From: Flavobacteriales bacterium
GTDB lineage: Bacteria > Bacteroidota > Bacteroidia > Flavobacteriales_D > Parvicellaceae
Assembly (NCBI GenBank): GCA_025210295.1
Contig: JAOASC010000048.1
Location: 248,001 to 312,000 of the forward strand
Length of the DNA: 64,000 nt
Reading direction: 5' to 3'
This document shows, in pieces, positions 36,185 through 45,200 of the stretch. Numbering within the stretch: position 1 is the stretch's first letter; each line of letters begins with the position of its first letter. Below the pieces are notes generated by a model. The model had not been told where the DNA came from. It did not search any database and saw only the letters and a program-made list of their open reading frames with translations. A program made the translations under genes and the position numbers.

Positions 36185-37216
36185 ATGCAACTGTACAACA
36201 AATTAAGTGCGAAGGAACGCGCTGAACTTATAGACAAGGCGGGGAAAGACCGATTAACCATATCGTTCTACCAATATTTTCATATTGAAAATCCGCAACA
36301 ATTTAGAAACGAACTTTTTATTGCTTGGGAAGCTTTAGATGTTTTGGGTAGAACTTATGTTTCCGATGAGGGAATTAATGCTCAAATTTCTGTCCCAGCT
36401 GAAAACTTTTTACAACTTAAAGCACAATTAGACAGCACTGGTTTTTTAAAAGATATCCGTTTAAATGTAGCTGTAGAACAAGACAACAAATCGTTTTTAA
36501 AACTTAAGATCAAAGTCAGAACAAAAATCGTTGCAGATGGTTTGGACGATGAGACTTTTGATGTAACAGATAAAGGGATTCACTTAAATGCTGAAAAGTT
36601 TAACGAATTAATGGAAGACCCTAACACCATTTTGGTGGATATGCGTAACCATTACGAAAGTGAAATTGGGCATTTTAAAGGAGCTATCACCCCTGATGTT
36701 GATACTTTTAGAGAATCCTTACCAATTATTGAAGACGACTTAAAGGAACACAAAGAGGACAAAAACCTGTTGATGTATTGTACAGGTGGTATTCGTTGTG
36801 AAAAAGCTAGTGCTTATTTTAAACACAAAGGATTTAAAAATGTGTTTCAATTGGAAGGTGGTATCATAGAATACACTAGACAAGCCAAGGAACAAAACCT
36901 AGAGAATAAATTTATTGGAAAAAACTTTGTCTTTGACCAAAGACGTTCGGAACGTATTTCTGAGGATGTGATTGCGCAATGTCATCAGTGTGGAGCGCCT
37001 TGCGATACACATGTCAACTGTGCCAACGCTGGATGTCATTTATTGTTTATACAATGCGATAGTTGTAAAGAAAAGATGGACAACTGTTGCAGCTCAGCTT
37101 GTCAAGAAATTGTTCATTTACCTGAAGCAGAACAAAAAGTTCTACGAAAAGGAAAAGAAAACAGCAATAAAATATTTAAAAAAGGACGTTCTGAAGTGTT
37201 AACTTATAAAAAATAA
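36185..37216 (+). CDS. trhO: tRNA uridine(34) hydroxylase TrhO (rhodanese family, YceA)
   Basis: 343 residues. An N-terminal acylphosphatase-like domain is followed by a rhodanese domain with the active-site loop YCTGGIRCEKAS and a Cys-rich tail (CHQCGAPCDTHVNC, CDSCKEKMDNCCSSAC). This is the layout of TrhO/YceA, which uses O2 to hydroxylate U34 in tRNAs to ho5U. It leads an operon with a methyltransferase (8 bp), a patatin (0 bp) and mnmE (1 bp). MnmE also acts on U34, so the operon joins two wobble-uridine pathways. Confidence 0.95.
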   Translation: MQLYNKLSAKERAELIDKAGKDRLTISFYQYFHIENPQQFRNELFIAWEALDVLGRTYVSDEGINAQISVPAENFLQLKAQLDSTGFLKDIRLNVAVEQDNKSFLKLKIKVRTKIVADGLDDETFDVTDKGIHLNAEKFNELMEDPNTILVDMRNHYESEIGHFKGAITPDVDTFRESLPIIEDDLKEHKEDKNLLMYCTGGIRCEKASAYFKHKGFKNVFQLEGGIIEYTRQAKEQNLENKFIGKNFVFDQRRSERISEDVIAQCHQCGAPCDTHVNCANAGCHLLFIQCDSCKEKMDNCCSSACQEIVHLPEAEQKVLRKGKENSNKIFKKGRSEVLTYKK

Positions 37217-37224
37217 GCGGTCAG

Positions 37225-38004
37225 TTGATTCACCAAGCAAAATCATATCTTAGTTATTTAGGAAAGGCTAAAAGTATAAATGGAGATTTTGACCCATTTA
37301 TTAGCAACCTATTGCTACATGTTTTTGATAAAAAAGATGAGTTTTACGCATTTAAAGCCATTGAATTAATTCGTAACAACCTTAAGTTGAACAACACCAA
37401 AATCGAAGTCAAAGATTTAGGGGCAGGTTCTAAAAAAGGGTATCAAAATGAGCGAAGCATCAACCAGATTGTCAACAGCTCTGCTAAGGCTCCTAAATAC
37501 GGACAACTTCTTTTTCGCTTGGCTAATTACCTAGAAATTAACAATGCTATTGAATTGGGAACTTCATTGGGTATTTCAACTGCTTATATCAAAAAAGCTA
37601 GAAAAAATGCTGCGGTTTACACCTTAGAAGGAGCTCCTAACATTGTAAAAGCTGCCAAAAACAACTTTCAAACGTTGAAACTTAAAAACCTAGAAGTTAT
37701 CGAAGGAAACTTTGACCAAACTTTACCCGTTTTATTAAAACGTTTATCAACAGTAGATTTTGTGTTCTTTGATGGTAACCATCAACACGAAGCTACGTTA
37801 AACTATTTTGAACAGTGTTTGGAAAAGCTTAACGATCGTACTGTTTTTATTTTTGATGATATTTATTGGTCAGATGGAATGACAAAAGCATGGAAAACTA
37901 TTCAAAAAAATGATCGCGTTACCACAACGATTGATATCTTTGAGATGGGATTTGTTTTTTTTAACCCTAAACTGTCCAAACAAAACCTTATAATTAAATA
38001 TTAG
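37225..38004 (+). CDS. Class I SAM-dependent methyltransferase (O-methyltransferase-like)
   Basis: 259 residues from a TTG start at 37225, 8 bp after trhO. The Rossmann domain shows AIELGTSLGISTAYIKKA (motif I), VYTLEGAPNIVKAAKN, and VDFVFFDGNHQHEATLNYFE with FIFDDIYWSDGMTKAW, as in methyltransferase-24/COMT-like enzymes. The substrate is unknown; its position in an operon with trhO and mnmE allows, but does not prove, a tRNA-related role. In Bacteroidota it could equally be a small-molecule O-methyltransferase. Confidence 0.85.
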   Translation: MIHQAKSYLSYLGKAKSINGDFDPFISNLLLHVFDKKDEFYAFKAIELIRNNLKLNNTKIEVKDLGAGSKKGYQNERSINQIVNSSAKAPKYGQLLFRLANYLEINNAIELGTSLGISTAYIKKARKNAAVYTLEGAPNIVKAAKNNFQTLKLKNLEVIEGNFDQTLPVLLKRLSTVDFVFFDGNHQHEATLNYFEQCLEKLNDRTVFIFDDIYWSDGMTKAWKTIQKNDRVTTTIDIFEMGFVFFNPKLSKQNLIIKY

Positions 38005-38913
38005 ATGAGAGCATTAGTAATATCTGGAGGTGGTAGTAAAGGAGCTTTTGCTGGTGGAATGGCAGAGCACTTTATCAACGACTTGGGTATCGATTATGAT
38101 ATCTTTACAGGATCTTCTACAGGAAGTTTGCTGATCCCTATGTTGGCGTCTAATAATGTCAGAAAAGCTAAAAAAGTTTATACCTCTATTACGCCTAAGG
38201 ATATTTTTACGTTGAACCCATATAAAATTCACGTGAAGAGAGGGGTAGTTAAAATTAGCATGAATCACTGGAATATTATTCGTTCGTTTTGGCGTGGGAA
38301 TAAGACTTTTGGAAGTTCTAAAAAACTAAGAAAAACGATTGGTAAATTCTTTACTGAAGTTGAGTTTGAGTGGATTAAACGCAGTCATAGAGATGTGATT
38401 GTTACGGTTTCTAACCTCTCGCTTAACCAAGTTGAATACAAAGCCCTTAAAGATTGTAGTTACGAAGACTTTTGTGATTGGGTATGGGCTTCTGCCAACT
38501 TCTTGCCTTTTATGAGTTTGGTGACTAAAAACGGGATGGAATATGGCGACGGAGGTTTTGGTAATAATATCCCTATTCAGTCGGCAATTAATGCTGGAGC
38601 AACTGAGATTGATGTCATCGTTCTCGACCCCATTGAGTCTGTGACCAATCGTATGAAATCCACCAACGCCATTGACTTACTTTTTAATGTTTTTGACTTT
38701 TTATTGGATCAAACGACCAACAGTAAATTGGAATTATCTAAGTTGAGAAGTAAAATTAACGAGGTAAAAATTAATGTTTACCACACTCCTCAGAAACTGA
38801 CGGAAAACTCACTGATTTTTAATAAAAAAAGAATGAACAAATGGTGGATGGAAGGGAGAGCTTATGCTCGAAAAGTAAAATCTGAACCCACCATTATTCA
38901 ACCTGAAAAATAA
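38005..38913 (+). CDS. Patatin-like phospholipase
   Basis: 302 residues. The oxyanion loop SGGGSKGAFAGG is followed by the nucleophile elbow FTGSSTGSL (GxSxG variant GSSTG) and the catalytic Asp in YGDGGFGNN. It belongs to the patatin lipase family, which hydrolyses acyl esters of phospholipids. It begins directly after the methyltransferase stop codon and is followed by mnmE after 1 bp, so it is embedded in the tRNA-modification operon. No membrane segment or signal peptide is seen. Confidence 0.88.
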   Translation: MRALVISGGGSKGAFAGGMAEHFINDLGIDYDIFTGSSTGSLLIPMLASNNVRKAKKVYTSITPKDIFTLNPYKIHVKRGVVKISMNHWNIIRSFWRGNKTFGSSKKLRKTIGKFFTEVEFEWIKRSHRDVIVTVSNLSLNQVEYKALKDCSYEDFCDWVWASANFLPFMSLVTKNGMEYGDGGFGNNIPIQSAINAGATEIDVIVLDPIESVTNRMKSTNAIDLLFNVFDFLLDQTTNSKLELSKLRSKINEVKINVYHTPQKLTENSLIFNKKRMNKWWMEGRAYARKVKSEPTIIQPEK

Positions 38914-38914
38914 A

Positions 38915-40285
38915 ATGCTAGCATTGGATCAATTAGACACTATTTGTGCACTTTCTACACCACAAGGAGTAAGTGCGATTGCGGTAATACGCTTAACTGG
39001 ACAAGCGGCGATTACTACGGTCAATCAATGTTTTACCAAAGATATATCTCATGCAAAGGGGTATACGGTACATTACGGTTCTATTGTTGACCAGGATAAA
39101 GTCGTTGATGATGTGATTGTCACTATTTTTAGAGGACCTCATTCCTTTACTGGCGAAAACACTGTTGAAATAGCTTGTCATGGTTCTACTTTTATCCAAC
39201 AACGCATCATCGAAGTCTTACTTCAAAATGGTGCTCGATTGGCTGAAGCTGGTGAGTTTTCGAAACGTGCTTTCTTTAACGGGAAGTTTGATTTATCACA
39301 AACCGAAGCTATTGCCGATTTAATTCATTCTCAGAGTGAAGCGGCACATCAAATTGCTATCCAACAAATGCGTGGTGGTTTTTCTAACGATTTAAAAGAC
39401 TTACGTGCACAATTGATTCACTTTGCTTCTTTAGTAGAGCTAGAATTGGATTTTGCTGAAGAGGATGTCGAGTTTGCTGATAGAACGGAGTTGATTAACC
39501 TCGTTCAAACGGTTTTGGAATTGGTACAACGATTAGCGCAATCTTTTAAACTGGGGAACGCCATTAAAAATGGGGTAAACACTGCTATTGTAGGAAGACC
39601 AAACGCTGGAAAATCGACTTTATTAAATGCGTTATTAAATGAAGAGCGCGCCATTGTTTCCGACATTGCAGGAACCACTCGTGATACGATTGAAGAGACC
39701 TTAATTTTAGAGGGCGTTGAATTCCGTTTTATTGACACTGCTGGACTGAGAGAAACAACTGATACCATTGAAAAAATTGGTGTAGAAAAAGCGTTGGATG
39801 AAGTCAAAAAATCGGCAGTTTACATCTATTTGTTTGACTGTAATGACTTATCAGTTGCTGATGTTCAACAAGACCTTGCTGAGCTACCTAATGAAATTGC
39901 ACATATTGTTGTTGCCAACAAGTTAGATCTTGCTTCAGAAGCTCAAATCACCGCCTTTAAAGAAAGTGATTTACAACCTGTTTTTATCTCTGCAAAAAAC
40001 AACAATGCGATTAACGAGTTACAAGCACAACTCCTCGAAACTGTTGATATTTCATCGCTTGCTTCCAACCAAACCATTGTAACCAACATTCGTCATTTTG
40101 AAGCCCTAAAACGCGCTGAAGAAGACTTAATCAAAGTTTCTGATGGTTTACAAAGTGGTATTTCAGGAGATTTTATCGCCATGGATATTCGCCAAGCCCT
40201 CCATCACCTCGGAACCATTACTGGTGAAGTTTCTACAGATGATTTACTAGGGAATATTTTTGCTAATTTTTGTATTGGGAAGTAA
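38915..40285 (+). CDS. mnmE: tRNA uridine-5-carboxymethylaminomethyl(34) synthesis GTPase MnmE
   Basis: 456 residues. The N-terminal tetrahydrofolate-binding domain begins DTICALSTPQGVSAIAVIR, a helical domain follows, and a G domain is inserted with G1 GRPNAGKST, G3 DTAG and G4 NKLD. The C-terminus ends FCIGK, whose Cys is the conserved end of the MnmE family. With MnmG it builds the cmnm5 group on U34 of tRNAs. It is the last gene of the trhO operon. Confidence 0.97.
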   Translation: MLALDQLDTICALSTPQGVSAIAVIRLTGQAAITTVNQCFTKDISHAKGYTVHYGSIVDQDKVVDDVIVTIFRGPHSFTGENTVEIACHGSTFIQQRIIEVLLQNGARLAEAGEFSKRAFFNGKFDLSQTEAIADLIHSQSEAAHQIAIQQMRGGFSNDLKDLRAQLIHFASLVELELDFAEEDVEFADRTELINLVQTVLELVQRLAQSFKLGNAIKNGVNTAIVGRPNAGKSTLLNALLNEERAIVSDIAGTTRDTIEETLILEGVEFRFIDTAGLRETTDTIEKIGVEKALDEVKKSAVYIYLFDCNDLSVADVQQDLAELPNEIAHIVVANKLDLASEAQITAFKESDLQPVFISAKNNNAINELQAQLLETVDISSLASNQTIVTNIRHFEALKRAEEDLIKVSDGLQSGISGDFIAMDIRQALHHLGTITGEVSTDDLLGNIFANFCIGK

Positions 40286-40382
40286 CACCTATCTCATATT
40301 TTCAAACCAAAAAGTTAATCCTAAGCTATCTTAAATTAGCAATAAAAAGCAATCCAAAATGGTGTCTTTTTTAATTTTTGAC

Positions 40383-40390
40383 TACCTTTG
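40383..40390 (+). promoter_or_regulatory. -7 promoter element for the Fic gene
   Basis: TACCTTTG matches TAnnTTTG. Its final G is also the first base of the tandem repeat that runs up to the start codon. Confidence 0.55.
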
Positions 40391-40415
40391 ATACTATCAA
40401 ATGATACTATCAAAT
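40390..40415 (+). repeat. Tandem 13-bp direct repeat between promoter and Fic start
   Basis: Two perfect, adjacent copies of GATACTATCAAAT (40390-40402 and 40403-40415) fill the space from the -7 element to the TTG start at 40417. A tandem repeat over the transcription start is the position of an autorepressor operator. Both the Fic protein and the next protein carry a winged-helix domain that could bind it. Confidence 0.75.
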
Positions 40416-40416
40416 T

Positions 40417-41373
40417 TTGAAACCACCATATCAAATAACAGATAAAATACTACAATTAGTTGTTTCCATTTCCGAGAAATTAGGAGAAATAAACGCTACG
40501 CATTTATACAAACCGCCAACAGAATTACGGAAAAAGAATCGTATAAAAACTATACAATCTTCTTTAGAAATAGAGGGGAATACGCTTACTGAGGAACAAA
40601 TAACCGCATTATTAGAAAACAAGCGAATATTAGCACCAAAAAAAGATATCCTAGAGGTGCAAAATGCAATTAAGGTCTATGAACAAATTAATCGTTTAAA
40701 CCCTAATCAACTAAAAGATCTTGAAAAAGCACATGGCGTCTTAATGAATGGGCTAATTGAGACAGCAGGAAAGCTCCGCACCAAAAATGTAGGGATTGTA
40801 AAAGGTTCTAAAGTAGAACACATTGCTCCAAGTGGAAGTATGGTAAAAGGCCTAATGAACGACTTATTTACCTATCTAAAAAAAGATGAGGACGTTATAC
40901 TGATTAAAAGTTGTGTGTTTCATTACGAGTTTGAATTTATCCATCCATTTATAGACGGAAACGGTAGAATGGGAAGATTATGGCAAACGCTTATATTAAT
41001 GCAACAATACCCCGTATTTGAATATCTTCCTATCGAAAGCCTTATCAAAGAAAACCAAACCAAGTACTATCATGCATTAGGGCAGTCGGATAAAATGGGT
41101 AGTTCTACACCATTTATAGAGTTTATGTTAGATATAATACTCCAATCTTTAGAAAACCTCCTTAAAACTCAAAACAGAACGCTAACAACAGAAGATCGTA
41201 TTGATCTATTTAAGGACCTTATAGGCGCTAACGAATTTAGTCGAAAAGATTATTTACAGAACTTTAAAGAAATAAGCCAATCCACGGCAAGCAGAGACTT
41301 AAAATGGGCAATTGAGCGAGGTATTTTAACTAAAACTGGGGATAAGCGATTGACAAAGTACCTATACAAATAA
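40417..41373 (+). CDS. Fic-family AMP transferase with inhibitory helix and C-terminal winged helix
   Basis: 318 residues from a TTG start; an in-frame stop six codons upstream leaves no better start. The Fic core motif is HPFIDGNGRMGR (176-187). An inhibitory motif of the form [S/T]xxxE[G/N] appears N-terminally (Ser49 to Gly54, SLEIEG), so this is a class II Fic protein that restrains itself. Residues about 262-318 form a winged helix shared with the next gene. Fic proteins AMPylate target proteins. The tandem repeat over its start suggests autoregulation. It lies 130 bp after mnmE, outside that operon's coding order. Confidence 0.92.
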   Translation: MKPPYQITDKILQLVVSISEKLGEINATHLYKPPTELRKKNRIKTIQSSLEIEGNTLTEEQITALLENKRILAPKKDILEVQNAIKVYEQINRLNPNQLKDLEKAHGVLMNGLIETAGKLRTKNVGIVKGSKVEHIAPSGSMVKGLMNDLFTYLKKDEDVILIKSCVFHYEFEFIHPFIDGNGRMGRLWQTLILMQQYPVFEYLPIESLIKENQTKYYHALGQSDKMGSSTPFIEFMLDIILQSLENLLKTQNRTLTTEDRIDLFKDLIGANEFSRKDYLQNFKEISQSTASRDLKWAIERGILTKTGDKRLTKYLYK

Positions 41374-41375
41374 AT

Positions 41376-41383
41376 TAAGTTTG
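41376..41383 (+). promoter_or_regulatory. -7 promoter element for the MORN-repeat gene
   Basis: TAAGTTTG matches TAnnTTTG and lies 27 nt upstream of the ATG at 41411, giving the second gene a promoter of its own. Confidence 0.45.
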
Positions 41384-41410
41384 GGATACCTTAAATAATA
41401 AATACGACAG

Positions 41411-42586
41411 ATGAAAACAACACTACTTATACTCAGCATATCTACTGCAATCACTACAATTGCTCAAGTTGATTATCCTATCGAGAAAGAACAACCAGAA
41501 AAGCCAGTACTTATTTTAGATGCAGCACCCGAACAAGGTAATCAAAAGAGAATAAAGAATGGCTCTTTTGTAGAATTGTATCACGACACCAAAACTATTG
41601 AAAACGAGGGAGAGTATCTCAATAATAAAAAGATTGGAGAGTGGAAATCATATTTCAAAAATGGTCGTGTAAAGTCCATTGGGTTCTACAAGAATGGAGA
41701 ACTTGAAGGAGAGGCAAAATCTTATTGGGACAATGGAAACTTAAAATCTATAGGTCTTTATAAAAATGGTTTAAAAGAAGGACTTTGGAAATCCTATCAT
41801 GGAATAGGAGGAGAGTTATCATCAGAGGTATTTTTTAAAGACGGTAAAATGGAAGGTGAAGTCATTAATTACTACACCAATGGTAAAATTAAGCGCAAAA
41901 GATATTTTGTTAATCACCTTGAAGATGGAGAATGTTTTTACTATCATAAAAATGGTGAACTACATGGAAAAGGGCTTTATAAAAACGGGAAAAAACAAGG
42001 GGAATGGCTTACTTATTATGATACAGGAAAATTGTATTCAAAAGTAAACTTTATAGATGATTCTCGTCATGGGGAGAAATTGACGTATCATGAAAATGGG
42101 AATCTTAAAATCAATGAATATTTTGAACAGGGAAAACTATCAGGAGCGTATAAATCGTACTACGAGAATGGGCAACTTAAATCGGTTAAACTCTATGCTA
42201 ATAGTAAGCTGAACGGAAAAGAAATTATTTACCGTGAAGATGGTAAAAAGAAATCAGTTGGACAATTTGAAAAAGGTAAGAAGATTGGTAAATGGAAAAA
42301 ATACAATCAATTTGGGAAGTTAGAAAGCATTGTGTTTTACGATAATGGAACTGTAACAAAAAGCACTTATAAACCAATAAAGTTAACAGCGGAAGACCGA
42401 ATATTGGGATTCAAACACGAGATAAAAGATAAGGAGTTCAGTCTTGAGGATTACTTATTAAATTACAAGGACATAAAAAAGTCAACTGCCAATAGGGATT
42501 TAAAATGGGCAGTTGAACAAGGTATTTTAACCAAAACTGAAGACAAACGCTTAACTAAATACCAGTACACATCACTTTTACGGTGA
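41411..42586 (+). CDS. Secreted MORN-repeat (YwqK-like) protein with Fic-type winged helix
   Basis: 391 residues. A signal peptide (LLILSISTAITTIAQ) precedes about eleven MORN/YwqK-type repeats (units like YKNGELEGEAKSYWDNGNLK) and a C-terminal domain (about 330-387) that is 39 of 58 identical by eye to the C-terminus of the adjacent Fic protein. YwqK-type proteins are annotated as antitoxins in some databases. An exported repeat protein with a DNA-binding-like tail is unexpected. The gene starts 37 bp after the Fic stop, with its own -7 element, and ends before a hairpin. Confidence 0.85.
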   Translation: MKTTLLILSISTAITTIAQVDYPIEKEQPEKPVLILDAAPEQGNQKRIKNGSFVELYHDTKTIENEGEYLNNKKIGEWKSYFKNGRVKSIGFYKNGELEGEAKSYWDNGNLKSIGLYKNGLKEGLWKSYHGIGGELSSEVFFKDGKMEGEVINYYTNGKIKRKRYFVNHLEDGECFYYHKNGELHGKGLYKNGKKQGEWLTYYDTGKLYSKVNFIDDSRHGEKLTYHENGNLKINEYFEQGKLSGAYKSYYENGQLKSVKLYANSKLNGKEIIYREDGKKKSVGQFEKGKKIGKWKKYNQFGKLESIVFYDNGTVTKSTYKPIKLTAEDRILGFKHEIKDKEFSLEDYLLNYKDIKKSTANRDLKWAVEQGILTKTEDKRLTKYQYTSLLR

Positions 42587-42596
42587 AAAACAAGCC

Positions 42597-42626
42597 TATT
42601 CTCCGCATATTTGCGGAGAATAATTT
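42597..42626 (+). terminator. Hairpin terminator after the MORN-repeat gene
   Basis: A perfect 11-bp stem (TATTCTCCGCA / TGCGGAGAATA) with a 4-nt loop; the T tract is weak (AATTTA). Confidence 0.7.
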
Positions 42627-42714
42627 ATAGAAAACATTCTGAAAGTCAAACCATTTATCCTTAAAAAACTCATGGCTATTCAAGAGATTTTGAGTTATTT
42701 TGTCGCTTGAATTT

Positions 42715-45141
42715 ATGAAGACCTCGATATTTTTAGCTTTTATTTTGACTTTTGGCGCTATTCAGTTGATAGCAGCTCAAGTGAAGTCTATAGCTATTTC
42801 TAGGACTGAAGAAAAAATTGAAATCGATGGCCAAATGAATGAAACCAGTTGGTTAAACGCTGCTATTGCCACTGATTTTCTAGAAAGAAATCCTACTGAG
42901 GGGAATCCTCCTAAATTTAAAACGGAGGTTCGAATGACTTACGACAACAATAATCTCTATGTTCTAGGCTATTGTTTTGATAATCATCCTGATAGTATTT
43001 TAACACAGTTGGGGGAAAGGGACGATAACCTCAACGCTGATTTATTTACCGTTTTATTTGATCCTTATCATCAAAAACTAGATGCTTTTGTGTTTAGTGT
43101 TTCCGCTTCTGGGGTACAATCAGACAGTCGTTTTTCGGATGCTTCTTTTAATGCTGTTTGGGAAAGTGCTGTTCAAATTGTTGATGATGGTTGGATTGTT
43201 GAAATGAGAATTCCTTATTACGCAATTCGTTTTCCAAAAGATAAACAGCAAGCATGGAAAATTAATTTTGAAAGAAATATTCGAAGATCCCGAACAGGGT
43301 TACAATGGTCTTTAGTCCCTAAAAACATTGAAACTCCAATCAATTACTGGGGAGACTTAAAAGGACTCTCCGACATTGATGATCCTTTACGTTTATCTTT
43401 ATCGCCTTATGTTTCTTCTTTTACCGCTTTTTCAAAAGGCGAATCTTCCATTGGCTATGGTGCTGGTGCTGATTTAAAACTAGGGCTAAACGAGAGCTTC
43501 ACCCTTGATATGACTTTATTACCTGATTTTTCACAAGTGCGATCGGATAATATTGTCAAAAACCTAGGTGCTTTTGAAGTTGTTTTTGAAGAACAACGTC
43601 CTTTTTTCCAAGAAGGAATTGACCTCTTTAATAAATCAGATCTTTTTTACTCCCGAAGAATTGGCGGTTTTCCAAGCGGTTACTCCAATGCATATAACCA
43701 GCTTGACTCTAACGAAGCTGTACTTGAGAACCCTCGAAAAACAAACTTGCTTAATGTTGCCAAAATATCTGGTAGAAACAAAAACGGGTTGGGAATAGGC
43801 GTTATGAATGCCATCACTGGTGAGACAAATGCTAACATTGAAAATACAGAAACAGGTGAAAAACGAACTGTAACCACCGAACCTTTGGTCAACTATAACA
43901 TCATTTCCCTAGATCAAAATTTAAAGAACAACAGCTCCATCTATTTAATTAACTTAAACACCACAAGACAAGGAAATTTTATTGATGCCAATGTTACTTC
44001 ACTAGGAGGTGAACTCGTTTCTAAAAACGCTAAATATTCTGCATCAGGGAACGTTAAGGTTTCTCAAAGAGACCATGATCTTGGTTCATCTATTTTAAAA
44101 TCGGATGCTAGTGATGGTATAAGCTATTTTGCAAGCTTGAATAAAATAAGCGGAAATTTTAAATATGGCCTTTCTTCAGAAAATAAGAGCCGCACTTTTA
44201 ATCCTAATGATTTAGGGGTGAATTTTACGACGAATATTCGTACACACGCCCTCAATCTACAATACAATAAGTACAACCCTTTTTGGAGGTTAAATAGTGC
44301 TTACAATAGGTTTACCTATAGTATCGATCAAAATTATACCACGGGAGAAATTCTTAAAAATGAGTACAACGGTAGCTTCTTTATCACAACTCCTCAATTT
44401 CATTCATTTTATTTATTTACAAGTGCACAAATAGGAGATGGAATCGACCTATTTGAATCTAGAGTCGCTGGTCAAAATTTTATTATTCCTGAGTTTTATT
44501 ACAACGGTATAGGTGTCTCATCGGATTATAGAAAGCAGTTTGCTCTTGACGGAGAAATTGGTTATGGAAAAGGATATTTTACTAATTATATTAACAACCA
44601 ATATTTTGAGGTGAATATCTCTCCAATCATTAGAGTGAATGATAAACTAACCGTTACCCCATCTTCTAGATGGGTTAATAAAATTGATGATGTAGGTTTT
44701 GCAGGTTATTTTGATGGAGTTCCTAAATATGGCGTTAGAGATGTTCGTACGTTTACCAATATTCTACAAGGGAAATACTTATTTAAAAACAACCTTTCTC
44801 TTACCCTAAGAATACGACATTATTGGTCTTATGGGCTATACGATTACTATGGCGACTTAGACGAAGCTGGTTATATCGTTAAAGATGATTCTTTTGATGG
44901 GAATGCGAACTTTAATTTTAACGCCTTTAACACCGACTTGATCTTTGCATGGCAATTTGCCCCAGGGAGCTTCCTTAACTTAGTTTATAAAAACTCCCTT
45001 CAAAGGGATACACCAACCATCGACCCCTCTTATTTTAGCAACGTAGGAACTGTTTTAACAGAAGATCAATTCAATAGAATCACATTGAAAGTGGTTTACT
45101 TTTTTGATGTAGTTTCTAGTTATCAAAAGGTTTTTGAGTAA
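42715..45141 (+). CDS. DUF5916 outer-membrane protein with CBM9-like N-terminal domain
   Basis: 808 residues from the ATG at 42715 (a TTG at 42700 is not needed); signal peptide TSIFLAFILTFGAIQLIAAQ. The N-terminal 190 residues have the CBM9-like fold of this family (KIEIDGQMNETSWLNAA, LGERDDNLNADLFTVLFDPY, MRIPYYAIRFPKD), then a barrel-rich DUF5916 region (LLPDFSQVRSDN, FEEQRPFFQEGIDLF, YSRRIGG). Family members are surface-exposed outer-membrane proteins of unknown role, often near peptidases. It stands alone here. Confidence 0.9.
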   Translation: MKTSIFLAFILTFGAIQLIAAQVKSIAISRTEEKIEIDGQMNETSWLNAAIATDFLERNPTEGNPPKFKTEVRMTYDNNNLYVLGYCFDNHPDSILTQLGERDDNLNADLFTVLFDPYHQKLDAFVFSVSASGVQSDSRFSDASFNAVWESAVQIVDDGWIVEMRIPYYAIRFPKDKQQAWKINFERNIRRSRTGLQWSLVPKNIETPINYWGDLKGLSDIDDPLRLSLSPYVSSFTAFSKGESSIGYGAGADLKLGLNESFTLDMTLLPDFSQVRSDNIVKNLGAFEVVFEEQRPFFQEGIDLFNKSDLFYSRRIGGFPSGYSNAYNQLDSNEAVLENPRKTNLLNVAKISGRNKNGLGIGVMNAITGETNANIENTETGEKRTVTTEPLVNYNIISLDQNLKNNSSIYLINLNTTRQGNFIDANVTSLGGELVSKNAKYSASGNVKVSQRDHDLGSSILKSDASDGISYFASLNKISGNFKYGLSSENKSRTFNPNDLGVNFTTNIRTHALNLQYNKYNPFWRLNSAYNRFTYSIDQNYTTGEILKNEYNGSFFITTPQFHSFYLFTSAQIGDGIDLFESRVAGQNFIIPEFYYNGIGVSSDYRKQFALDGEIGYGKGYFTNYINNQYFEVNISPIIRVNDKLTVTPSSRWVNKIDDVGFAGYFDGVPKYGVRDVRTFTNILQGKYLFKNNLSLTLRIRHYWSYGLYDYYGDLDEAGYIVKDDSFDGNANFNFNAFNTDLIFAWQFAPGSFLNLVYKNSLQRDTPTIDPSYFSNVGTVLTEDQFNRITLKVVYFFDVVSSYQKVFE

Positions 45142-45200
45142 GTATTTGCTAAAAATCCTGTAACTGAAATCTTTTTGTTCTTCTTGAAAAAACATATAAC

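Noticed and set aside
38005..38913. Idea that the patatin in the trhO operon is a CBASS effector
   Set aside because: It is embedded in a housekeeping operon with no nucleotidyltransferase or ubiquitin-like partner nearby.
39505..39807. Open frame antisense to mnmE
   Set aside because: It is a shadow of the G domain; no family features, promoter or start context.
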